Shown: positions 17,451-24,923 of the stretch, piece after piece | How positions within the stretch are numbered: position 1 is the stretch's first letter | How the letters are laid out: the number at the start of each line of letters is the position of its first letter | From: JAWPMT01 sp965267435 | GTDB lineage: Bacteria; Bacteroidota; Bacteroidia; Cytophagales; Cyclobacteriaceae | Direction of reading: 5' to 3' | NCBI GenBank assembly: GCA_965267435.1 | Contig: OZ253960.1 | Coordinates: 6,014,001-6,078,000, forward strand | Length of the DNA: 64,000 nt | Program-made: the position numbers and the translations under genes | The notes under the pieces: model-generated | Database searches by the model: none | What the model was told of the DNA's origin: nothing | What the model saw: only the letters and a program-made list of their open reading frames with translations

Positions 17451-18331
17451 GAAAGTGATTTTTTGAAGAACGCTGTCAGGTTCCTACCCAGGCCCAATTG
17501 AGCCAGAGCTTCATAAAATGTATTGACGTCCTTTGTAGGCAACTCGTCCAGAAGATTTTCGAAGGCCACCCTTGTGAGATGGACATTGCGGCCCTTCTTC
17601 TTATCCATAACGTAGTTGCTGTCGGGATTTAGGAGGTGGAGGTCAATTGGATAGTCCGTCGAGAAGCGGATAAGGCCCCATCCATTGTCAGCGGCGAGGT
17701 TGGTCAGCCCTTCGCGATTGAAGTAGGAGATGTGATCCGGAGCGACCACCCAAAACTGTCGATCTATTTGATCCTTTTCAAGGAGGAGTGCCTGCAGTCG
17801 GGAGAAATCATTGGGTACCTCGATGATTAATATACCCTGTGGTGCAATGATATGCTGTAATTGGGTGATCATCCTAGAAGGATCTATTACGTGTTCCAGG
17901 ACGTTGTCGAGGATGACCACATCGTATTGCTTGCCATCCGCAATCAGTTGACCCAGATTGCTCCAAACATCGCCGGCCGTGAGAGCATCTCTGAGGTGTG
18001 TGTTGAATTGCATCAGCCCAAAGTCACTGTACTCCAGGCCACTCACCTCCCAACCTTCCTTGTCAAAGAAGTTCAGCGTCCAACCTTCTCCACATCCTAC
18101 ATCCAGTACTCGGCCCGGTCCCTGCAGATTTGTCTCCTCTTTGATGATCTCCAACTTGCGGTTGACGCGACTTGCGAGGAAGGCCCTTTCGTCCTCGTTG
18201 TAGTTCTTCTGATAGGCACCCTGGTTCTGCTGATAGTACTTTTCCTGATAGTATTCCTTCAGTTCTGCCTCCGTGGGTTTGTTGGCCAGCTCGTAGTAGC
18301 CGTATTTGTTTTTAATTACCTCGGGTGTCAT
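17447..18331 (-). CDS. SAM-dependent methyltransferase in the pseudaminic acid operon
   Basis: A 294-residue class I methyltransferase of the Methyltransf_23 type. The SAM site is RVLDVGCGEGWTL (about residues 74-86), then DNVLEHVIDP (motif with the LEHV seen in sugar O-methyltransferases) and ILIIEVPND. It lacks a zinc-binding N-terminal module. It overlaps both neighbours by ATGA (pseI downstream, ATP-grasp upstream), which places it in sugar or glycan modification. My inference is that it methylates the nonulosonic sugar, its acyl group, or another residue of the same glycan. Confidence 0.8.
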   Translation of the reverse strand: MTPEVIKNKYGYYELANKPTEAELKEYYQEKYYQQNQGAYQKNYNEDERAFLASRVNRKLEIIKEETNLQGPGRVLDVGCGEGWTLNFFDKEGWEVSGLEYSDFGLMQFNTHLRDALTAGDVWSNLGQLIADGKQYDVVILDNVLEHVIDPSRMITQLQHIIAPQGILIIEVPNDFSRLQALLLEKDQIDRQFWVVAPDHISYFNREGLTNLAADNGWGLIRFSTDYPIDLHLLNPDSNYVMDKKKGRNVHLTRVAFENLLDELPTKDVNTFYEALAQLGLGRNLTAFFKKSLS

Positions 18332-19527
18332 TCGATCAGTATTTTCTTGTATGCTTGTTCGGCCCTATCTGCGGCTTGCTGTCGATCATTGCCGACGGCG
18401 ATCAAACCTCCAAAGCGAGCGCCTGAAGTCGCAAGGTCAGGCACCGTGTCACCTTCTTTCAAAAACATAAACAGTTCCTTCATGCCTTCCGAAGACGCTG
18501 CCTCATCTAATCCCTGAAGGGACGATACTTGTCGAATTTGCGGTGGAATATCGTTTCGGGTGATGAACCGCACGCATGTTGCCGGATGTATCTCTTCTGT
18601 CACCATTTCCTCCCACGACGGGTGCTCTCCCAGGGCCTGCCAGACCGCTACCCGTACCATGTCGATGCCACTTGTATACATGGCTATTTCGCGATTGTTA
18701 CCCCCGGGCATTCGGGCCGCAATCTCCACGACGTAAGGGCCCTCCTTGCTCATGAGTACCTGAGGATAAGCGATGCCCGTTTCCATGTCGATGGCACGAA
18801 TTGCTTTGATCGATTCTTTGGCGACGGCATCGTATCCCTCCGCGGCAAGATTGGCTGGGACGAGATGCTTTATGGCGATGCCAAAATTTTTGATATCGGT
18901 TATTCGGTCTGACAGCGACAGGAGTTTGACATCTCCGTCCATGACGACAGCGCATACATTGATCTCCGGCCCTTCGATGTACTGTTCTACGATAGCTTCT
19001 CCATCTGTGGCATACTTGCGTGCCTCCTCGTAGTATTCCAGTAGATGGTCACGTTGGTCAAACATCTCGATACCCCGCTGGCCGGAACTGTCGCTGGGTT
19101 TGATGACCCAGGGACCAGCATGCCTATCAATGAAGGCTTCAAGCTCATTGTAGGTGCGAATCTCCGCAAATGCAGCGGTGGTAACACCCCTCTCTGCAAA
19201 CCGCTTCTTCATGGCGATTTTGTTCGTCGCCAGCCTAGCGGTTTCTGGGGAGATTCCTGGTAAGTTCAGCTTCTTGCAGATTTTTGCGATCAGAGGTATG
19301 CATTTTTCGGAGGCGACCGTCGTGATGCCATCGACTTGCTCCCTGCGAGCGTATTCCGTGATGCCTTCCTCGTCGACAATGCTGATCTGTTCGAACTTGT
19401 CGGCCCACTGCACGCCAGGAGCCTGTGGGTTGATGTCCACCGTGAGGACTTCATGTCCCATATCCTTGGCCGCTCTGATGGCGAATGTCTGGTCATATCC
19501 AGCGCCGACAATTAGTATTCTCTTCAT
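18328..19527 (-). CDS. ATP-grasp ligase in the pseudaminic acid operon
   Basis: A 399-residue ATP-grasp protein: an N-terminal pre-ATP-grasp Rossmann part (RILIVGAGYDQTFAIRAAKD), the ATP-grasp core (GPWVIKPSDSSGQRGIEMF, then EAIVEQYIEGPEINVCAVVM) and the metal/ATP site YVVEIAARMPGGNN near residue 270. The C-terminal part resembles PurK/carboxylase-like ligases. Such enzymes join a carboxylate to an amine or thiol through an acyl phosphate. It is not one of the core Pse biosynthesis enzymes; its place between pseH-like and methyltransferase genes suggests that it adds an acyl group (for example an amino acid) to an amino-sugar nitrogen. The substrate is unknown. Confidence 0.8.
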   Translation of the reverse strand: MKRILIVGAGYDQTFAIRAAKDMGHEVLTVDINPQAPGVQWADKFEQISIVDEEGITEYARREQVDGITTVASEKCIPLIAKICKKLNLPGISPETARLATNKIAMKKRFAERGVTTAAFAEIRTYNELEAFIDRHAGPWVIKPSDSSGQRGIEMFDQRDHLLEYYEEARKYATDGEAIVEQYIEGPEINVCAVVMDGDVKLLSLSDRITDIKNFGIAIKHLVPANLAAEGYDAVAKESIKAIRAIDMETGIAYPQVLMSKEGPYVVEIAARMPGGNNREIAMYTSGIDMVRVAVWQALGEHPSWEEMVTEEIHPATCVRFITRNDIPPQIRQVSSLQGLDEAASSEGMKELFMFLKEGDTVPDLATSGARFGGLIAVGNDRQQAADRAEQAYKKILIE

Positions 19528-19536
19528 CCAAAGTAT

Positions 19537-20028
19537 TTATAAGGTCCTCTGATACAAGTAGAATTTTGCGGGTTTCCCAAACCGCTTTCTGGTGACCAAC
19601 TCATCGCTACGGTCAAATCCATTTTTCTCAGCCACACGAGCTGAAGCTTGATTTTCAACAAAAATCCAGGCCTTTATAACATTTACTTCTGGCCTATCCT
19701 TCTTTGCCTCGCTGACCAGTTTCACCGCCTCGGCCAGCAAGTGGCTACCAAGACCCTGACCTTCGTGGCTCGTCATTACGCTGTAGCCGACTCCCGCTTC
19801 TTGGTCAGCGTAGTCGATGTTGAGTGATCCCACACATACACCGTCTTTCAGCAGTAAGTATAATTTTCGGTTGGCGTCATTGATACGCTGTTGATACCAT
19901 TCATTGAATTGATGATACTCGGGGGCCGCCTCGTACCCGGTCCAGTACAGGTTTTTTTCTTCGCACCGAAGGCGAAAATAATCATCATAATGGGAGACCG
20001 TGGCGGGTACTATTTCCAGCTGATCCAT
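19537..20028 (-). CDS. pseH: GNAT acetyltransferase, probable PseH
   Basis: A 163-residue GNAT enzyme. The acetyl-CoA loop is VGYSVMTSHEGQGLGSHLL (about residues 85-103), preceded by the beta-strand CVGSLNIDY and followed by VNVIKAWIFVENQASARVAEKNGF, the usual GNAT end. In the pseudaminic acid pathway PseH acetylates N4 of UDP-4-amino-4,6-dideoxy-N-acetyl-altrosamine between PseC and PseG. The position just after pseG and the small size fit. The name rests on context; the sequence itself only shows the GNAT family. Confidence 0.7.
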   Translation of the reverse strand: MDQLEIVPATVSHYDDYFRLRCEEKNLYWTGYEAAPEYHQFNEWYQQRINDANRKLYLLLKDGVCVGSLNIDYADQEAGVGYSVMTSHEGQGLGSHLLAEAVKLVSEAKKDRPEVNVIKAWIFVENQASARVAEKNGFDRSDELVTRKRFGKPAKFYLYQRTL

Positions 20029-20046
20029 GGCAGTTCTGGCGTAAAG

Positions 20047-21065
20047 CTACTGCAATATTTTGGTAATCTCGGTGATGAGATTTTCCAGACCCCGAGGGTT
20101 GACCTCGGCTTGCAAGTTGGGCAACGATTTGAAGTACTTACGATTTCCGGACAGGACACTCTTCATGGCTTTATGCATCCGCTGTGGCAAGTCGGGCTGA
20201 TCATAGGTGCCTATGGGATAGAAGTACCGCGAAGCCTCTAATGCGTCAAAAAGCATTTTTTCGCGAGCAGAGGATCCGATCACCAGCGCCGGTACTCCCA
20301 AGACTACCAGCTCCCAAAAAGTAAGCCCAAAGGAGATTAAGGCAGCGTCGCATTCCTCCATGATTTCCATCATGTGCTGAGTATCGACGTGCAGCGAAAC
20401 CCGACCGTTTGATACCCCTTCGGCAACCTTTCGAATCTGCTCTAGGTGGGGGTTAAGTCCTCCGCAGACCACATGGATGTGCTCGAGCGCATCGAAGGAG
20501 TTATCAAGCATCACTTGCAGTGCCTTTAGCGTCAGGTTGTACTGATCCCCGCCGCCAAAGGCTACTAGCATGGAGTAGATGCTTTGGTCGCGATAAGGGC
20601 GTCCTGCACTTCTGAATTCTTCCTTGAATACAAAGTAATTGGGGCCAAGTAGAAGCCTCGTATGAGGCTCGGTAGTATAGGTCTGAGAAAGAGCAAGGAT
20701 ATTTTGATTGAAGACGATGTCCGCGTGATAATGCGGAGTGCTATCGATGGTGATGTACATCAGACTGGTTTCTGATGCTCGAATCTCCTGCTGTAAGGAG
20801 GACTCATACAGCGCCTTATCATCACTATCAATAATGAGGAGCCTCGGACCCTTTTGCTGCTTGACGAATGCAATCCATGAGTCACCCGACAATGTCTCTG
20901 CTACTGCGAACTCTTCCCGCACTCGATGTATGACTTCCTCGCTGCTGTCGACGAGGATGAAGCTTACGGTGAAATCTTTTTTTTTAGAGCACGGGCGATC
21001 ATTAGACACCTTGTGAGATGTCCCATGCCTATGGTAGGATTAGCATCAACCTTGATGAAAATCAT
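20047..21065 (-). CDS. pseG: PseG-type UDP-sugar hydrolase, split by a frameshift at A9
   Basis: PseG removes UDP from UDP-2,4-diacetamido-trideoxy-altrose before PseI acts. The true N-terminus reads MIFIKVDANPTIGMGHLTRC from ATG 21065, the classic PseG start with the GMGH motif, in the zero frame. It meets nine adenines (20985-20977 on the minus strand) and then a stop at 20966-20964. The rest of the enzyme (KKKDFTVSFILVD onward, with FGGGDQYNLT, CGGLNPHLEQIRK and FGLTFWELVVLGVPALVIG) is in another frame. One extra A restores a protein of about 339 residues. The long single-frame ORF from 21009 lacks the essential N-terminus. See findings for slippage or phase variation versus sequencing error. 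Confidence 0.88.
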
Positions 21066-21086
21066 TGATTTCGTTAGGTGAGATAG

Positions 21087-21929
21087 TTATTCGAATTTAA
21101 TCGAAAGCAGCAATTTTTCCAGTGCTTCGTACCCTTGTTCTTTGATCTGCGGTAGGATGGCCGACACTTGCTCAGCTAACCCCAAGGCGACGTGCTTGTG
21201 GGTGACATCCGAATTGATCTCTCGCAAATAGGGCTTGCGGTGAAGAAGGTTCGTGATCTCGTCGAGACCGAAGAGCTCATTCTCCTGGTACAGTTCATCG
21301 AAAATGCAGCACAGGAGGATGTAGTCTTCTGGCGTATCTAATGTGAGTCTCAGATTGGGATCCGTCCACATCTCCGGAGCTTTGAGCACTTCTATCCTAT
21401 ACTTTTCGGGATGCGTCTTGTAGAAGTAGGTAGTGACGTGCTCCTTTTCGTAGTCATGTATTGCGTTACGATAAGCTTCCTCCAGCATATCGAAGCTGAA
21501 TAGGCTTGCATCCTGCCCGATGGGAAAACTGCGCCGCAGGCCACTGCTCGTGAAATCAGCTATCTCGCTGAAGTGAAGATCGATCACCTGTTGCACTACG
21601 ACTGGATCCAGAACTGGGCAATCGCTCGTGATTCGCATCACATAATCAAGATTGAATTGCTTGGCAGCGAGATAGAATCGCTCCAATACATGATGCTCGC
21701 TTCCTCGAAAGACGGGCACATGCATTTCTCGAGCCTTGGAGACAATGGCTTCATCGTCCGATTCCGTGGTGGTAGCGATGATGATCTCGCCGATCTTCTT
21801 CACATGCCTCAGTCGCTTCACTACATGGTGCAAGGAAGTTTCATCCCCATGGAATGGCAATGGCTTCAATACTTTGCCTGGCAATCGCGAGCTACCCATG
21901 CGGGCCTGGATAATAGCACCTATCTTCAT
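21087..21929 (-). CDS. pseF: cytidylyltransferase of the SpsF/PseF type
   Basis: A 280-residue enzyme with IGAIIQARMGSSRLPGKVL at its start, the nucleotide-binding loop of CMP-sugar synthetases in the SpsF form, then VMRITSDCPVLDP (metal-binding Asp) and PNLRLTLDTPED. It should activate pseudaminic acid to CMP-Pse. The length is longer than NeuA (about 230), as expected for SpsF proteins. Overlap of its start with the pseC stop (ATGA) shows coupling. The separation of PseF from LegF or other activities is from context. Confidence 0.85.
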   Translation of the reverse strand: MKIGAIIQARMGSSRLPGKVLKPLPFHGDETSLHHVVKRLRHVKKIGEIIIATTTESDDEAIVSKAREMHVPVFRGSEHHVLERFYLAAKQFNLDYVMRITSDCPVLDPVVVQQVIDLHFSEIADFTSSGLRRSFPIGQDASLFSFDMLEEAYRNAIHDYEKEHVTTYFYKTHPEKYRIEVLKAPEMWTDPNLRLTLDTPEDYILLCCIFDELYQENELFGLDEITNLLHRKPYLREINSDVTHKHVALGLAEQVSAILPQIKEQGYEALEKLLLSIKFE

Positions 21930-23074
21930 CGCTCAAAGAACTCCTTTATGGCGTTTACAACTTGATCTTGTTGCGCATCCGTCATCGAATGATACATCGG
22001 CAAACTGAGACAGCGGTCATAATAGGCTTCAGCAACGGGTAGGTCTCCTTTTTTCCATCCTAGCCGCTTGTAATATGGCAGCAAATGCACGGGGATGTAA
22101 TGGACTTGGGCGAAGATGTTTTTCGTTCGGAGGAAGTCGTACAGGGCTTTTCGGTGTTCTGTTTGGATGACGTACAGGTGATAGGCATTCGTCGAACCCG
22201 GACGGACGGGGATGGTGGTTACAGGCATCGTTCTGAAGGCTTCATCGTAGCGGCGCGCAAGTCGGTTGCGATGCTCGACATTTACCTCCAACCGGCTGAG
22301 CTGACTGAGACCCAAAGCCGCATGGATGTCAGAGAGACGGTAGTTGTAGCCAAGCTCTTGCATTTCATAATACCAGCCACCATGGTTGTGCTCCATAACA
22401 TCGGGATCTTTGGTGATGCCGTGCGTACGGAAGAGGAGCAACTTCTTGTAGAGCTCTTCGTCGTTCGTGGTCACCATTCCGCCTTCACCTGTAGCGATAT
22501 GCTTCACAGGATGGAAGGAGAAGATCGCCAGGTTGCTATACTGGCAGCTGCCACTGTAAATCTTCTTGCCAGCGCCATCCTGGAAACTGCCACCTGGTGC
22601 ATGGCACGCATCTTCGATGATCCAAAGGCCATACTTCTCTGCAAGCGTTCGAAACTCATGCATTGGGACCGGTAGGCCAGCAAACGACACCGGAGTGACG
22701 CCTTGGTAATAGCCTTCGGGTTTGCTCTTAATGAGATCCTCCACTTTGTTGAGGTCCAGCAAAATCGTTTCGGGATCGACATCAGCGAAGTCCACGGAAC
22801 CGCCGCAGTACAGGATGCAATTGGATGAAGCAGCAAATGTGATCGGGCTGGTAATAACACGCGTTTTTTCATCTACGCCCAGGGCGAGCGCACAGAGATG
22901 AAGTGCAGCTGTACCATTGGCAACTGCCACGGCATATTTTGCTCCGATCTTCTGTGCAAAGGCGTCTTCGAACTCGCGGATCTTTGGTCCTTGCGTAAGG
23001 AAGTCAGACTGCAATGTCGCTACGACTGCATCGATATCTTCCTGTGTAATTTCTTGTTTGCCGTACGGGATCAT
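21926..23074 (-). CDS. pseC: PseC-type aminotransferase
   Basis: A 382-residue DegT/DnrJ/EryC1-family enzyme. The PLP-binding lysine is K191 in FSFHPVKHIATGEGGM. Further landmarks are NGTAALHL, SPITFAASSNC and EDACHAPGGSF. The wording matches PseC (UDP-4-amino-4,6-dideoxy-N-acetyl-altrosamine transaminase) more than general DegT members, and the neighbours agree. PseC uses glutamate to aminate the 4-keto sugar made by PseB; pseB itself is not found in the window. It is six bases downstream of the GNGPSL-motif gene. Confidence 0.9.
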   Translation of the reverse strand: MIPYGKQEITQEDIDAVVATLQSDFLTQGPKIREFEDAFAQKIGAKYAVAVANGTAALHLCALALGVDEKTRVITSPITFAASSNCILYCGGSVDFADVDPETILLDLNKVEDLIKSKPEGYYQGVTPVSFAGLPVPMHEFRTLAEKYGLWIIEDACHAPGGSFQDGAGKKIYSGSCQYSNLAIFSFHPVKHIATGEGGMVTTNDEELYKKLLLFRTHGITKDPDVMEHNHGGWYYEMQELGYNYRLSDIHAALGLSQLSRLEVNVEHRNRLARRYDEAFRTMPVTTIPVRPGSTNAYHLYVIQTEHRKALYDFLRTKNIFAQVHYIPVHLLPYYKRLGWKKGDLPVAEAYYDRCLSLPMYHSMTDAQQDQVVNAIKEFFER

Positions 23075-23079
23075 ATGGT

Positions 23080-24030
23080 CTATGGATTGATCTTGTCTTC
23101 TGGAGTGGATGTCGGTATAGATTGCTTCTCAAACGCGTCTATATAGCTACCAGAAGTAATATTAATGATTTCAACTCCCTGTTGCTCGGCATAGGGTTTG
23201 ATTTCCCAGTAGGACTTGAAGCTCAAATAGAATTTCTCAAGTACTTCGTGCAGCTTTCTCTTTTCCATTTTTATACCCTTGAACATTGGAATAGGTGTCT
23301 CAGGTTTTGGACCCTCGTGGACTTTTGCAGCTTGCTTATCGTAGAAGTGCTTGTGCGTCAATAAGACTTCGTTCTCGTCATCGACAATTAGTTCCTGTAG
23401 CCAGGAGTGTTCCACACCTACTAAATAGAGCTTCTTCCGCTGGATGAAGATAGCCACAGCGATGCATGGTATGACCACATTGTGCGGCCGAGGCATTGCC
23501 AGCTGTCGTTTCATCGCCCATAAATTCACGGCGTTCAGCCCTTCTACGGGTGTGTTGTTGAAATACCGGATGCTAATATGTTTATGCGATTTAAAGCGAG
23601 CTTGCCAGCCGGAAAGACTTTTGGCAAACATTGGGGCATATACGAGCATGGGCCAGTTGGTCTTGCTCGCGATGGCGTCCCAGGTCACTTGCTTTCTTTT
23701 TGCATAAGGTTCGAATTCGTCTTTGAGGAAGAACTCTGGCGCTGAGATTAGATATACCTGCGGCTTGACCTTTTCGTACTCCTCTGAAATGGCGAAATGA
23801 TTTACGCAGATTCTCGTCTTGTTATGAAGGAATTGTTCGTGAGTCCGAATGAAATCTCCCAGTGATGGTCCATTTCCAAGGATGACGGCTTCGGCGGGCA
23901 GTTCGTCTGTCTCTCGCAAGCGGCTGGGGCGCCGAGAGAGAACCGCGATCCTGATCAGCGAGATAAAGCTATTGACGAGACCATAAGTAGTGTCTCGGAT
24001 TGCTACGATTATTTCTTGCTTGCGGGTCAT
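23080..24030 (-). CDS. GNGPSL-motif protein, possible GT42/DUF115-like Pse transferase
   Basis: A 316-residue protein with VILGNGPSLGDF (residues about 49-60), then KTRICVNHFA, KPQVYLISAPEFF, and NVVIPCIAVAIFIQRKKLYLVGVEHSW. This order recalls the GT42 sialyltransferases (GNGPSL, the CNQFY-like segment, and the CAVAIALGYKEIYLSG-like strand) and the DUF115/Maf family, both of which move nonulosonic sugars. My inference is that it transfers Pse from CMP-Pse to a glycan. It has one weak N-terminal hydrophobic stretch (about 14-30) and may sit at the membrane. The start at 24030 overlaps the GT2 stop (ATGA); the eight upstream codons are probably not used. Confidence 0.65.
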   Translation of the reverse strand: MTRKQEIIVAIRDTTYGLVNSFISLIRIAVLSRRPSRLRETDELPAEAVILGNGPSLGDFIRTHEQFLHNKTRICVNHFAISEEYEKVKPQVYLISAPEFFLKDEFEPYAKRKQVTWDAIASKTNWPMLVYAPMFAKSLSGWQARFKSHKHISIRYFNNTPVEGLNAVNLWAMKRQLAMPRPHNVVIPCIAVAIFIQRKKLYLVGVEHSWLQELIVDDENEVLLTHKHFYDKQAAKVHEGPKPETPIPMFKGIKMEKRKLHEVLEKFYLSFKSYWEIKPYAEQQGVEIINITSGSYIDAFEKQSIPTSTPEDKINP

Positions 24031-24923
24031 TGGAAGTAACCTTGAAGAACCCAAAACCTAAATTTCACTACCATCGAAGCCGCCTGAAATCTCAATTGCA
24101 AAGAGTAAATAATAAAAAGGACAGCGGTACCCGCGACCTTTATCAATTCACTTGCAATTTTCTTAACTATTTCCTGTTTTGGCTGATTTTGCAGCCGCAT
24201 TTTTTCACTTCTGCCCACGCCTTGTCCCATTCTTCGAATGTAATCTTCCTCCAATCGCTTTTCCGGGATGATGTGTCGTACCAACACAGCGGGAACATAA
24301 TGAATAGGCTGATCCGCGGATTTCAACTTCATGAACAAATCCTTTTCTTCTCCAGCGCCCAGGTCTTCGGCGATTCTTCCAAGTGCCGTATCGAAGGCAC
24401 CGAGTCGGGTAAAAACAGATTTTCTAAAAGCCATATTAGCCCCAATAGGGAACTTGCTAACTGGGAAAGGACGCGGCTCGTCACCCATGTCAACCGCCGC
24501 CACCAAAGGCAGCAAGAACTTTGACATCCATTGGGGTTCCTGACCCTCGTATTCTGGGATGATTTTGCCCCCTATGGCAGACACTTCCTCATGATCAGCA
24601 AAGTAGTCCCCCATTGCCTTCACATAGCCATGATCGGCAAAGGCGTCGTCATCAATGAAGGACAAAATATCGCCGTTCGCTTCCTTGATCCCCCGGTTCC
24701 GCGCGTGGGATAAACCGACAGACTCTTCAAGGAAATAATTCATCATCACTTCTGGGTGTTGCTCAATCACCTGCGCAGCAATCTTGGCCGTCTCGTCCGT
24801 GCTGTTGTTGTCAACTATGATCACCTCATACTGGTCCGAAAGTGCCGACTGATTGGCCAGGAGCTCCAGACACGCACCTAGATACTTCTCTCGATTGTAG
24901 GTGCAAACGATGACTGAGATCAT
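24027..24923 (-). CDS. GT2 family glycosyltransferase
   Basis: A 298-residue GT-A enzyme: ISVIVCTYNREKYLGACLE opening, VIIVDNNSTDETAKI, GLSHARNRGIKEANGDILSFIDDDA with the DDD metal site, and GEEKDLFMKL near the catalytic base. Two C-terminal hydrophobic segments (about 253-270 and 273-290) probably bind it to the inner membrane. It is the second gene of the Pse operon; its start overlaps the YfhO stop by one base. Donor and acceptor are unknown; it may build the acceptor of the Pse residue. Confidence 0.88.
   Translation of the reverse strand: MISVIVCTYNREKYLGACLELLANQSALSDQYEVIIVDNNSTDETAKIAAQVIEQHPEVMMNYFLEESVGLSHARNRGIKEANGDILSFIDDDAFADHGYVKAMGDYFADHEEVSAIGGKIIPEYEGQEPQWMSKFLLPLVAAVDMGDEPRPFPVSKFPIGANMAFRKSVFTRLGAFDTALGRIAEDLGAGEEKDLFMKLKSADQPIHYVPAVLVRHIIPEKRLEEDYIRRMGQGVGRSEKMRLQNQPKQEIVKKIASELIKVAGTAVLFIIYSLQLRFQAASMVVKFRFWVLQGYFQ

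Noticed and set aside
20047..21009. Taking the 320-residue single-frame ORF as the whole pseG gene.
   Set aside because: Its first residues (MSNDRPCSKK) do not resemble PseG, while the GMGH-containing N-terminus lies upstream in another frame and joins it at A9.
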